In this document: positions 1-8,305 of the stretch, piece after piece
How the letters are laid out: every line of letters starts with the position of its first letter
Position numbering within the stretch: position 1 is the stretch's first letter
Source: Lewinellaceae bacterium SD302
GTDB lineage: Bacteria > Bacteroidota > Bacteroidia > Chitinophagales > Saprospiraceae
Reading direction: 5' to 3'
NCBI GenBank assembly: GCA_002591745.1
Contig: PDLQ01000029.1
Coordinates: forward strand, 1-59,376
Length of the DNA: 59,376 nucleotides
Notes under the pieces: model-generated
Databases searched by the model: none
What the model was told of the DNA's origin: nothing
The model's input: only the letters and a program-made list of their open reading frames with translations
Program-made: the position numbers and the translations under genes

Positions 1-1494
1 GCCAACATCAAATTCCACGAATGGGACGACAGTCGCTACGGAATCACCAACAGCCCGGCCAACGCTGGTCCCGGTGCCGACCTGCGTTTCCGCGCTATCG
101 TACCCGCCCCCACCGTACCCGGCACCTACCCCATTACCGTAGAGTACGAAGGCAGTGACGATTTCGGAAACACCGTAATGCTCACCACCAACTACACCAT
201 CATCGTCGACTGTGCGCTGGGCGATCAGTCACCCCCCTTAGCACTCTGTCAGCCACTAGAGCTTTCCATCATCGACGACGAGACAATTACCATCACGCCC
301 AGTCAGATCGACAATGGCAGTTCCGATAATTGTGGTGGCATTTCTGGCAGCCTGGACCAAAGCAATTTCACCTGTGCCGATCTGGGCATTAACTCGGTTA
401 CCCTGACTATTACTGACGACGCGGGCAACAGCGCCAATTGCCAGGCCAATGTAACGGTCACCGCCGATGAAAACGTCGCTAATGGACCAGTTGGCAGTTG
501 TACTTCGGTCACCCGGACCTTGGACTCCCCCTTCGAATTCATCGACGTTACCGGCCCACAAAACAGGCTGATCGCTTCGGTGCGCAAGAACGTCAACCCC
601 AACGTCAGTAGCATCCGCCTGGATGTCTACCGCGAAGCTGCCCTCACCGAAGGCAACGCCAGTGAACGCCGGCTCAGTAAACGAATGACGCTTACTCCTT
701 TGAATGCTTCGGGCCAACCAGTTACTCCCACGACCCCCATGAACATCCGACTTTACTTCCGTGATGTCGAGATCGAAGCTCTGGAAGTCGAAACCGGGGT
801 GGACCGTAGTCTCTTCGGGCTGGTTAAAGACGACAGCGAATGTGGGCCGGCGGGCTTCACCGGCGAAAACGCAGTAGTTTTGGCGACCATGTACAATACC
901 CGTGGCTGTAATAATGCTGCTCAATACTACCAGGCCAACGTATTACAATTTTCTACTTTCTTCCTTTGGGCTAATCCAGCCGTACTGCCCGTTGAATGGC
1001 TTTCCTTCCGAGCCCGACCGAGCGGCAAGCAGGTTCAACTGGATTGGTCTACCACCAGTGAGGCCAACAACGCTGCTTTCGTAATTGAACACAGTACCGA
1101 CGGCCGGTTGTTTCAGGCCATCGGTCAGGTGGACGGGTCTGGCAACTCTAGCAGTCAGCTCGACTATCAATTTTTCCACGGCCAACCAGTCAATGGCAAC
1201 AACTACTACCGCATTCGCCAACTGGATTATGACGGCGCCAGTAGCCTGAGTGAAGTTCGGCTGGTGACCATGACTTCAGATGAAGTTAAAGTAGCGGTTT
1301 ACCCCAACCCCAGCGCTGATCTACTCTATCTACAAGGTATTGAAGCAGGGGCCATACGAATTATCGACATCCAGGGCCGAACGATCCTGGAGCGTGATTA
1401 TCAAGCTGGTTCCGCGATCTCCGTAGCAGCACTGCCCGCCGGCCGTTACCTGCTGCTGATCAATGGACGATCCGTTCCCTGGGTGAAGATTTGA
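1..1494 (+). CDS. T9SS cargo protein, 3' part (type A sorting domain)
   Basis: The reading frame is open from the first base of the window, so the 5' end lies outside; 497 residues are visible. Around visible residues 76-155 there is a HYR-like module with paired cysteines (the stretch ending in TITDDAGNSANCQANVTV). From about residue 329 there is the fibronectin-like module seen before sorting tails (LPVEWLSF, then NYYRIRQLDYDG). The last 65 residues form a type A sorting domain, starting at VAVYPNPSADLL and ending with LPAGRYLLLINGR. Such proteins cross the outer membrane by the type IX system and are anchored or released at the cell surface. The function of the missing N-terminal part cannot be told. 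A terminator-like hairpin follows the stop codon. Confidence 0.88.
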   Translation, partial: ANIKFHEWDDSRYGITNSPANAGPGADLRFRAIVPAPTVPGTYPITVEYEGSDDFGNTVMLTTNYTIIVDCALGDQSPPLALCQPLELSIIDDETITITPSQIDNGSSDNCGGISGSLDQSNFTCADLGINSVTLTITDDAGNSANCQANVTVTADENVANGPVGSCTSVTRTLDSPFEFIDVTGPQNRLIASVRKNVNPNVSSIRLDVYREAALTEGNASERRLSKRMTLTPLNASGQPVTPTTPMNIRLYFRDVEIEALEVETGVDRSLFGLVKDDSECGPAGFTGENAVVLATMYNTRGCNNAAQYYQANVLQFSTFFLWANPAVLPVEWLSFRARPSGKQVQLDWSTTSEANNAAFVIEHSTDGRLFQAIGQVDGSGNSSSQLDYQFFHGQPVNGNNYYRIRQLDYDGASSLSEVRLVTMTSDEVKVAVYPNPSADLLYLQGIEAGAIRIIDIQGRTILERDYQAGSAISVAALPAGRYLLLINGRSVPWVKI

Positions 1495-1529
1495 TTCCGC
1501 CCTGTCCGCTGCGAGCGTTCGGACCAAAA

Positions 1530-1563
1530 TCCACCGGGGTTCTAGATGAACCTCGGTGGACTT
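1530..1563 (+). terminator. Terminator-like hairpin after the first T9SS cargo gene
   Basis: A 13-base stem with one mismatch (TCCACCGGGGTTC against GAACCTCGGTGGA) closes a 5-base loop, 35 bases after the stop codon. It is followed only by a short CTTT run, so it may be weak. Confidence 0.5.
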
Positions 1564-1676
1564 TCGCTCCGACCACCTCCGCTTACCTGAACTCTTGGGT
1601 TGACACGCTCGGGAAAGCGCCCATTTGAACTATCGCCACGCCCAGGGTTTTATAAACCCACCAGCAAGATCAATAC

Positions 1677-2411
1677 GTGGCCACCCAGATCGACATCTCC
1701 GTAATCATTCCCACGCTAAACGAAGCCGACAACCTTCCCCAGCGGATTCTAGAATTAAGCACAGCTTTGAACGGGGAGTCCTACGAGATAATCGTCAGCG
1801 ACGGTGGCAGCAACGATGCCACTCCCAAACTGGCAGCTCAACTGGCCGATCGCTACGTCAGTGGCCCATCTGGCCGGGCGTGCCAACTAAATGTCGGGGC
1901 CAAGCAGGCCAAAGGACGTTGGCTGTATTTTTTACACGCCGACACCCAGCCTCCCGTAAAATTGGCCTACTGGTTTAAATGGATGGATAAAAACGACTGT
2001 AAGGCAGCCTGTTTTCAGATGCGCTTCGATCACCGCTCCCCTACACTGAACTTACTCGGCTACTGCACCCGTTTCGATATCGACGCTTTCCGCTACGGTG
2101 ACCAGAGTTTACTGGTTCGCCACGATGCTTTTCGTTCCGTTGCCGGCTACGACCAATCCTTTCACCTTATGGAAGGCAACGATATTGTAAAACGATTAAA
2201 GAAAAAACACGGCTTTACCGTACTGCCGGATTATGTCGTTACCTCCGCCCGGAAATACCGGCGTTACGGGGCGCTATATTTGCAGGGAATTTACATCTTC
2301 ATTTACTGCTTGAGACAATTGGGGCTTTCTCAGAATCGGTTGCTGAAGTTCTATCGGTGGAGTTTAAACTTACCAACGACTTCCGAGGCTGGATTTTTAC
2401 CGAGTACTTGA
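1677..2411 (+). CDS. Family 2 glycosyltransferase, TIGR04283 type
   Basis: A 244-residue GT-A fold glycosyltransferase. It opens with DISVIIPTLNEADNLPQRI, typical of family 2, and has the nucleotide-binding EIIVSDGGSNDAT stretch and a metal-site-like FLHADT near residue 86. Length and the pattern GRACQLNVGA match the TIGR04283 group, which is annotated in databases as arsenosugar/rSAM-associated glycosyltransferase; no rSAM partner is visible here, so the substrate is unknown. The start is a GTG, since an in-frame stop lies at 1653-1655 and no ATG intervenes. It is a single gene, convergent with sprE/porW. Confidence 0.82.
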   Translation: MATQIDISVIIPTLNEADNLPQRILELSTALNGESYEIIVSDGGSNDATPKLAAQLADRYVSGPSGRACQLNVGAKQAKGRWLYFLHADTQPPVKLAYWFKWMDKNDCKAACFQMRFDHRSPTLNLLGYCTRFDIDAFRYGDQSLLVRHDAFRSVAGYDQSFHLMEGNDIVKRLKKKHGFTVLPDYVVTSARKYRRYGALYLQGIYIFIYCLRQLGLSQNRLLKFYRWSLNLPTTSEAGFLPST

Positions 2412-2489
2412 CCGTACCCTTGACCAACGTACTTCTAAGCAGAGCAAACTAGCGTTTATCCGGAGATCGCATAAACGCCAGTTCCATTT

Positions 2490-5474
2490 CTAGTAGTTCT
2501 CGTTAAAAAACTCCTCATATCCCTCCACGTTCCGCGCTTTCAAAATCTCCCGGTAATTACTCTGGGAGACGGGGAATAATTTATAATCCACTTCAGTCCG
2601 GCTTAGGAAATCATCCTTATTCTTACCGGCATTATCGTAGTACTCCATGGCCTCTTCCTGGTTTTTGAAGCGGCGCATGACCAGTACGGGGATGCTGTTG
2701 TCGCGGCCCAGGTAAACGTTGGTCACCCGCAGGCGGTCCGTTTTGTTGTACTTGTTGTTGTAGTCGCTGATGACGATCTTCGCTTTGTTCAGTTCCACAT
2801 CCTTGCTGTCGAAGACCAGTACCATATAGTGGAGTTCATTGGGCCCGGCCTTGAAGTTGCCCGTCTTTGCCTGGTTAGCACCGCCGGGCAGGGCCGCTCC
2901 GGTTTCCCCGAGCAATCTCAAAATTTCCTTGGCCCGCTTTTCCTCTTCGGTACCGGGGTACTGACTGATCAACTGCTTCAGGGAAGCGATGTAAGCCTCC
3001 TTGCCCTGAATGTTGCCATTGGCCATAGCCATGAGCAAAGCGTACTTTGGCTTCAGCGGATGCTTGCCGAACAACCCACTGAGTTCCTTGCGGGACTTGT
3101 CGTAGGCCAATTGATAATTTCCGGACTGAAAGTCGCCGTAGATTGCGTCATAGGCTCTCTCCAACTTGGCCTCTTCACTGAGGACGGAGTTAGCGAAATT
3201 CGGGTCGTTCAGAATCTTAGCGAACTTGGTATCCGGCCATTTTTCAGCCAGTTTGTTCTTGTACTCATTGGCTTTGCCGACGTTGCTCAGGTCGTTGTGA
3301 GCCAGGTAGAGATAGTACCAGCTTTCGGCCTCGTCATTTACCCGCGGGAAGCGCTGGTGCATGCTTTCCAGGGTAGTAACGGTCTCACCGTTATCCTCCA
3401 GTTTATTGCGGTAAAGACGGCCCAGGTTGAAGTAAGCTTTTTGCAGCTCCAGTCGCATCAGTTCCTTGTCTTTGTCATCAGTGGGTACGCCCTGGAGAAT
3501 GGCGTCTACTTCTTCGGGCGTAATGGGTAAATCGAAGTCTTCTTCCACCAACTCGGTATCATCGTCGAAGAAATCTCCACTGGTACGGTCGCTACGGCGC
3601 CAGTTGTCTTCCAGGGGGCGATCGCTAAATTTTCGGTTGAAATCCCGGGCACCGCGCCGCACTTCCCGGGGGTCATAGGCCCAGTAGTCGCTGGTACCGG
3701 GTTCCGGACCACCTTTAGACCCTCCGACGGGGCTGGCAGTTTTCCGTTTGGCTTCCCGCTGCTGCTCCAAAATCTTGGTGGCGATGTTTTTCCGGTCTTC
3801 CTCTGGCAGCTCCGCCAGGCGTAGCAGGCTGTCTTTTTCTTCGATCTCTACGATGAAGCCGGCGATATCCACCAGATCGTCGCGCATTTTTTTGGTCCTG
3901 TCGTAGCGGATGTCACTCTGTGGCATAAAAGTCAGGGTGCTGTCGTAGTACAGTTTGGCGGCCAGATAGTTGCTATCTTCGTAATTCAGCTTAGCCAAAA
4001 GCGCGTAGGCTTCCACCCGGTTGTTAGCCTGGGCCGAAGGACTATCGATCGCTTTGCGCAGGTACTCCATTCCCAAAGCGCGATCATTACTGCGCAGGGC
4101 GATATTCGCCATGCTGAAGTAAAGCTGGCTTTCATACTCCAGATTCTTATCATCCTTAAGCATCTTTTCCAGTTTCTTCAGCGCCTCCTCGGCCGAGCCG
4201 CTCCCACTCAGGAAATCGTTTTGGGCCATATTCAGGCGAGCACCGAATTCCAGGGCGTACTCCGGGTTTTCTTTCACTACTTTTTCAAAAGCAGCGTAGG
4301 CCGGGCCGGTTTCGTTGAGCTGCTGGTGCAATTGACCGGCGATGTAGTAAAAACGAGCGCTTTCGTTACGATCATTCGTCGCTTCCCCGGCTTCCATCAG
4401 GTAAGGGATGGCACGGGCATCCTCACCGCTTTCCAGATAGAGGAAAGCCTGCACCGCCAGGGCCTTGTGGCGGACGTCGGAGAAAGTACCCCGATCGTTG
4501 CGCAGGTCGGTCAGGATCAGTTGAGCCTGGTCGTAGTTATCACGTTTCACCAGGGTCCAGGCCAGCCACAGGCGACCTTCCTGGAAAGAAGGACGGTGCT
4601 TGACGATATAAGAGCCGGATTTCTTGCCGTAGGGCTCGTCGCTCAGCCCCAAATTCTGGGATTCGTTGAAAATAGAGATCATGCCCACGAAAGGCGCATC
4701 TTCGTCCACTTCCGGTTTTATCTCTTCTTCGGGCTCTTCGTCTTTCACCGTGGTCGTATCCCGAACCGGGCGTGGCGTACGGATGCCTTTCTTACGGTCT
4801 TTAGCCCGTTGCTTACGTTCTTTTTCCCGCTGCTTTTGAGCGGCCTTGCGCTCTTTGGCGCGGGCTTTGCGGATCTTGTCGCGCTCTTTGGCAGCGGCCT
4901 TGCGGTCCAGTGACCGTTCTTTATTAAGCTGTTCACGGGTCTTTTCCACTTTCACGCCACGCTTCGCATCCTCGGCTTCCTCCTCGCGAATTTCCTCGAT
5001 CTCCTCCACCGACATATTCTTCTTGATCTTCCGTCGCTTAGGCTTGGGGCGGTATTCGTTCACCAGGAACCGGAAAGTCTTCTCCGCCGTCTCGTAGTCG
5101 CGTTTCATGAACATAGCCTGGCCGGCTAACAGGTAGCAGTCGTCCGTCCAGTTGCTATAGGGATGAATGCGGGAAACCACGGTCACTTTTTCCACCGCCC
5201 GGTCCAGTTCCTCGTAGACCACTGAAGGATTGTCGGTCTCCAGGTAGGGGAACATATCCAGTTGCTGGTTATAGTTATCCACGTGTTGTTCATTCAGGAG
5301 CAGCACGCTTTCCTCCAGTATCTCGGCAGCGTTGAAGTAGCCGTTGTAATGAGCGTTCATATTGTGCCAGGCCTTGGAAATCACGCCCTGGTCGGCGCGG
5401 CTCTTACGGGTGGTACAGCCAATCAACAGTTGAAAAGCCAGGGTGAGGAGGAGCAGATGAGTTAACTTCTTCAA
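2490..5474 (-). CDS. sprE: SprE/PorW-type T9SS and gliding lipoprotein
   Basis: A 994-residue lipoprotein with a signal peptide and lipobox ending at Cys20 (QLLIGC). The N-terminal pattern HNMNAHYNGYFNAAEILEES is characteristic of SprE (gliding motility) and PorW (P. gingivalis T9SS). Tetratricopeptide-like helical repeats cover roughly residues 300-520 and 680-860. A very basic Lys/Arg/Glu-rich segment at about 150-235 looks like an extended helix or disordered linker. In known systems SprE/PorW is a periplasmic lipoprotein linking the trans-envelope PorL-M motor to the outer-membrane parts of the translocon. The start appears to be TTG: the codons upstream are open, but no ATG or GTG gives a better signal peptide. 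It is a single gene, divergent from the M23 peptidase gene. Confidence 0.86.
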   Translation of the reverse strand: MKKLTHLLLLTLAFQLLIGCTTRKSRADQGVISKAWHNMNAHYNGYFNAAEILEESVLLLNEQHVDNYNQQLDMFPYLETDNPSVVYEELDRAVEKVTVVSRIHPYSNWTDDCYLLAGQAMFMKRDYETAEKTFRFLVNEYRPKPKRRKIKKNMSVEEIEEIREEEAEDAKRGVKVEKTREQLNKERSLDRKAAAKERDKIRKARAKERKAAQKQREKERKQRAKDRKKGIRTPRPVRDTTTVKDEEPEEEIKPEVDEDAPFVGMISIFNESQNLGLSDEPYGKKSGSYIVKHRPSFQEGRLWLAWTLVKRDNYDQAQLILTDLRNDRGTFSDVRHKALAVQAFLYLESGEDARAIPYLMEAGEATNDRNESARFYYIAGQLHQQLNETGPAYAAFEKVVKENPEYALEFGARLNMAQNDFLSGSGSAEEALKKLEKMLKDDKNLEYESQLYFSMANIALRSNDRALGMEYLRKAIDSPSAQANNRVEAYALLAKLNYEDSNYLAAKLYYDSTLTFMPQSDIRYDRTKKMRDDLVDIAGFIVEIEEKDSLLRLAELPEEDRKNIATKILEQQREAKRKTASPVGGSKGGPEPGTSDYWAYDPREVRRGARDFNRKFSDRPLEDNWRRSDRTSGDFFDDDTELVEEDFDLPITPEEVDAILQGVPTDDKDKELMRLELQKAYFNLGRLYRNKLEDNGETVTTLESMHQRFPRVNDEAESWYYLYLAHNDLSNVGKANEYKNKLAEKWPDTKFAKILNDPNFANSVLSEEAKLERAYDAIYGDFQSGNYQLAYDKSRKELSGLFGKHPLKPKYALLMAMANGNIQGKEAYIASLKQLISQYPGTEEEKRAKEILRLLGETGAALPGGANQAKTGNFKAGPNELHYMVLVFDSKDVELNKAKIVISDYNNKYNKTDRLRVTNVYLGRDNSIPVLVMRRFKNQEEAMEYYDNAGKNKDDFLSRTEVDYKLFPVSQSNYREILKARNVEGYEEFFNENY

Positions 5475-5605
5475 GATCGAATCGTTTTGGTTCGTCGCGT
5501 TGTGATGAACTACCTTTGCGAGAGCAATTTGATTTGCGGCCGCGAAAATACGGTTTTTATCGTAGGGTCGTTTGAGTTGTCGGCCGCTGGGTTGGTTGAC
5601 TAAAG

Positions 5606-5803
5606 CTTTGCTACTTTGAAGCCAAAAGAAGAAAGATCATCCCGACAAAATCTGGACAATTAGAGCATAGAATATAGACTTCCGAGCGTGCTGCTAACAA
5701 GCCAGAGCGGCATCTATTCTCTATATTCTATCTTCTATGCTCATTTTATGGCTGACAACTCCGAGGACCGCAGGGACGATCAGCGAAGCTAAAGTAGCAG
5801 TGC
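5606..5803. repeat. MITE-like non-coding element with imperfect inverted ends
   Basis: This fills the middle of the 449-base gap between sprE and the M23 gene. The left end reads CTTTGCTACTTTGAAGCC and the right end is its imperfect inverted copy (CTAAAGTAGCAGTG). Inside each end lies a second inverted word: GAGCATAGAATATAGA at 5663-5678 and its counterpart CTATCTTCTATGCTC at 5728-5742. The left ~78 bases align with the left end of the element at 46204. No protein is encoded. The rest of the gap holds a TACCTTTG box at 5511-5518 on the plus strand and the M23 gene leader. Confidence 0.6.
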
Positions 5804-5923
5804 CAACAATTACCCGAGACCAAACGCTCTCGGGCGATCACCCAGCAAAACCTCACCCTAAAACGCCTTAACCAACCGTTTAAGTGTTTTTTAACTCGTA
5901 AAAGATTCCCTAATTATCCGCCA

Positions 5924-6826
5924 ATGGAACCACAGGAAAAGAAGCCGGGCCGCTGGGCACGCTTTAAGGAAAGCAGCAAAGACAACTACCGCCTGGTGGT
6001 GATGAACGCCGACACTTTTGACGAGGTTGGTGCCTATAACCTCACGCCACTGAATCTTTACGTGGCCATCTCTTCCCTTATCCTGCTGTTGAGTATCCTG
6101 ATTTTTTTCATCATTGCCTGGACGCCACTGCGCACTTACGTACCCGGTTATGGCGACGTGGTGCAGCGCCGCGAGATGACCGCCATGGAAAACACCATCG
6201 AGGACCTCACCGAACAGCTGGAAGCCCAGGTAGAATACACCGAAAACTTTCGCCGTATCCTGGTCGGCGACGCCAAGACCTTCGAGGAAATCGAAAAGCT
6301 GAAGGACAGTTTAGAGCTGGAAGCCCCCGAACCGGTCCCCCTCTCCGAGGAAGAGATCAGCCTGCGCCGCCAGAGTGACCTGGAGCGCGTTGGCCGCACC
6401 GCCCGACAGGGAGGCGGAGGTGTACCAACCTCCGGCAGCAACGCCGTACCGCTGGAACAGACCTACCTCACCGTACCCGTGAACGGAGAGATCAGCGCTG
6501 GTTTCAAACCCGAGGAAAACCATTTGGGTGTAGACGTCCTGGCTCCTCAGAGCACGCCCATCAAAGCTGCCGCCGAAGGCATCGTATTCATGTCTGAATT
6601 TACCAGTGCCAACGGTAATGTTATCGGCATCCAACACGACAACGACCTGATCACCTTCTATAAACACAATAGTGAGTTGTTGAAAAAAGTGGGTGACCGC
6701 GTCAACAGCGGCGAAGCCGTCGCCATCATCGGCAACACCGGCCAGCTGACTACCGGGCCGCATCTTCACTTCGAGATCTGGCACCGTGGCAAGGCGGTCG
6801 ATCCGGTGGATTACCTTAGTTTTTAA
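5924..6826 (+). CDS. M23 family metallopeptidase, membrane-anchored
   Basis: A 300-residue cell-wall endopeptidase of the LytM type. A cytosolic N-terminus of about 44 residues is followed by one membrane helix (about 45-67), a coiled coil (about 85-140) and the M23 domain (about 190-300). The zinc ligands are intact: H200 and D204 in HLGVD, and H280/H282 in GPHLHFE. It should cleave peptidoglycan cross-links in the periplasm or, in this arrangement, act near the division or envelope machinery. The nearest -7-like box is TAATTATC at 5911-5918, six bases before the ATG. The next gene is 130 bases downstream and probably separately transcribed. Confidence 0.9.
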   Translation: MEPQEKKPGRWARFKESSKDNYRLVVMNADTFDEVGAYNLTPLNLYVAISSLILLLSILIFFIIAWTPLRTYVPGYGDVVQRREMTAMENTIEDLTEQLEAQVEYTENFRRILVGDAKTFEEIEKLKDSLELEAPEPVPLSEEEISLRRQSDLERVGRTARQGGGGVPTSGSNAVPLEQTYLTVPVNGEISAGFKPEENHLGVDVLAPQSTPIKAAAEGIVFMSEFTSANGNVIGIQHDNDLITFYKHNSELLKKVGDRVNSGEAVAIIGNTGQLTTGPHLHFEIWHRGKAVDPVDYLSF

Positions 6827-6943
6827 TGGGGCGGCATGAAAGCGGAGGTAGCATGACGTTCACGTTCACTCCTCTCTACCAAGCCAAAATCCATTCTATT
6901 TTCCCCCACAATTAGCGGGCTACTCACTAACGTTCTAATCCCT

Positions 6944-6951
6944 TACCTTCG
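6944..6951 (+). promoter_or_regulatory. TAnnTTTG-like -7 box before the exchanger gene
   Basis: TACCTTCG differs from the Bacteroidota -7 consensus TAnnTTTG by one base and ends 5 bases before the ATG. If used, the transcript would be leaderless or nearly so. Confidence 0.35.
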
Positions 6952-6956
6952 CTCCA

Positions 6957-8108
6957 ATGGAAATAATCATCGGCCTCATCATCATCGTACTATGCTGCCT
7001 CGTCATTTGGCGGGCCAGCGATGGATTCGAGGTGGCCGCCGACTATTTGGGGCGTGATTTATCCGATGGTGTGCGTGGAGCGACCCTCAACGCTATTGGC
7101 AGTTCCATGCCGGAGCTGTTCACTACCCTATTCTTTTTCTTCTACTACTTTTATTTTCTGGACGAGCCTCTCCGGGCCAATGATGGATTCGCCGGAGGAA
7201 TTGGTACTACGGCCGGCTCGGCAATCTTTAATGGGATGATCATCCCTGCGCTGGTGATCATGGTAGTCATCTATAAGGGTAAAACGCGGCGTGTTCCCGT
7301 TTCCCGTAAAGTGATCCTACGCGACGGCATCTCCCTTATTCTGGCCGAGATCGGTCTGATCTTTCTGATCTCCGGCACCACGCTGTATTATTGGCACGGC
7401 CTGATTCTGATGGGCATGTACTTTGTCTACATCACCGTTGTCTTTCGTACCATGACCAAGGATGCAACACCAGAAGTGCATGCAGCGGAGGATTATTACC
7501 AAAACGACGGTAATGGCAACATGCTGTTACAAGTCATCAGCCTGGACCTCGCCCCGATCTTCGTAAAAAAAGAAATAAAGCGGGGCAGTGCCTGGTCCTT
7601 GCTGATCTTCAGCATGCTCATCATCGGCCTGGCCTGTTTCTTTCTGGTCTACGCCTGCGAACTCAGCGCCGATGCCATGGGCATCAACACCTACTTCGTG
7701 GCCGTCATTCTCGCCTCGGCCGCCACGAGTGTCCCGGATACTATCCTTTCTTACCGCGACGCCATGCGGGGAGAATACGACGACGCGGTGGCTAATGCTC
7801 TGGGCTCCAACATTTTCGACGTTTGTTTCGCGCTCGGCTTCCCGCTTTTCATTTTCACCGCCATTCACGGCCCACTGGAGATGAATCCGGCCGTAGTTGA
7901 TGATATCACCGAACTACGCGTGCTGTTGGTTTTCTTCACCTTTGCCGCCTTCATCGTCTACATCATTGGTCCTACGCTGGGGAAGGCCAGGGCGGGTTCC
8001 CTATTTCTTCTTTATGGTATATTTACCTTCTATATTTTCAGCAAAGCCTACGAATTGGAGTGGGCAGTGCAGTTAGGAAAGGTAATTCGTGGAGTGCTGG
8101 GTGGGTAG
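6957..8108 (+). CDS. Sodium/calcium exchanger family membrane protein (CaCA)
   Basis: A 383-residue polytopic inner-membrane protein with the two inverted Na_Ca_ex halves. The alpha-1 motif (ATLNAIGSSMPELFTTL) is near residues 42-58. The alpha-2 motif (ASAATSVPDTILSYRDA) and NALGSNIFD are near 254-290, with acidic residues kept in both. Family members exchange Ca2+ or another cation for Na+ or H+; the ions cannot be told from sequence. About ten hydrophobic segments are visible. It is convergent with the GH15 gene, with the palindrome array in between. Confidence 0.9.
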   Translation: MEIIIGLIIIVLCCLVIWRASDGFEVAADYLGRDLSDGVRGATLNAIGSSMPELFTTLFFFFYYFYFLDEPLRANDGFAGGIGTTAGSAIFNGMIIPALVIMVVIYKGKTRRVPVSRKVILRDGISLILAEIGLIFLISGTTLYYWHGLILMGMYFVYITVVFRTMTKDATPEVHAAEDYYQNDGNGNMLLQVISLDLAPIFVKKEIKRGSAWSLLIFSMLIIGLACFFLVYACELSADAMGINTYFVAVILASAATSVPDTILSYRDAMRGEYDDAVANALGSNIFDVCFALGFPLFIFTAIHGPLEMNPAVVDDITELRVLLVFFTFAAFIVYIIGPTLGKARAGSLFLLYGIFTFYIFSKAYELEWAVQLGKVIRGVLGG

Positions 8109-8305
8109 TTGGACGGGCGGAGCCCTGTTGGACGGCCTCCGGCCTTTTGGACACTTCGTTTTTAGACGGGCTAAAGCCCTTTTGGACGATCGCTGAAGCG
8201 ATCTTTTGGGAAGGCAGCTTGAGTCGAAAACCAAGATTTTCATTCTAAACATTAGGCCCGTCCAAAAGCGAGGCGGAAGCCGAGTGTCCAAAAGCCGAAG
8301 GCGTC
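8109..8305. repeat. Array of short palindromes joined by TTTTGGAC words
   Basis: The gap is built from different mini-hairpins: GGGCGGAGCCC, GGCCTCCGGCC, GGGCTAAAGCCC and GATCGCTGAAGCGATC. They are separated by TTGGAC or TTTTGGAC. After a central stretch the order repeats in inverted form (GTCCAAAA with GAGGCGGAAGCC and GCCGAAGGC), so the whole can fold back on itself. It lies between two convergent genes and may serve as a two-way terminator. A second array of the same kind is at 11177-11498. Confidence 0.75.

Noticed and set aside
4221..4913. A 230-codon plus-strand frame opposite sprE
   Set aside because: A shadow of the biased sprE codons; no recognisable product.
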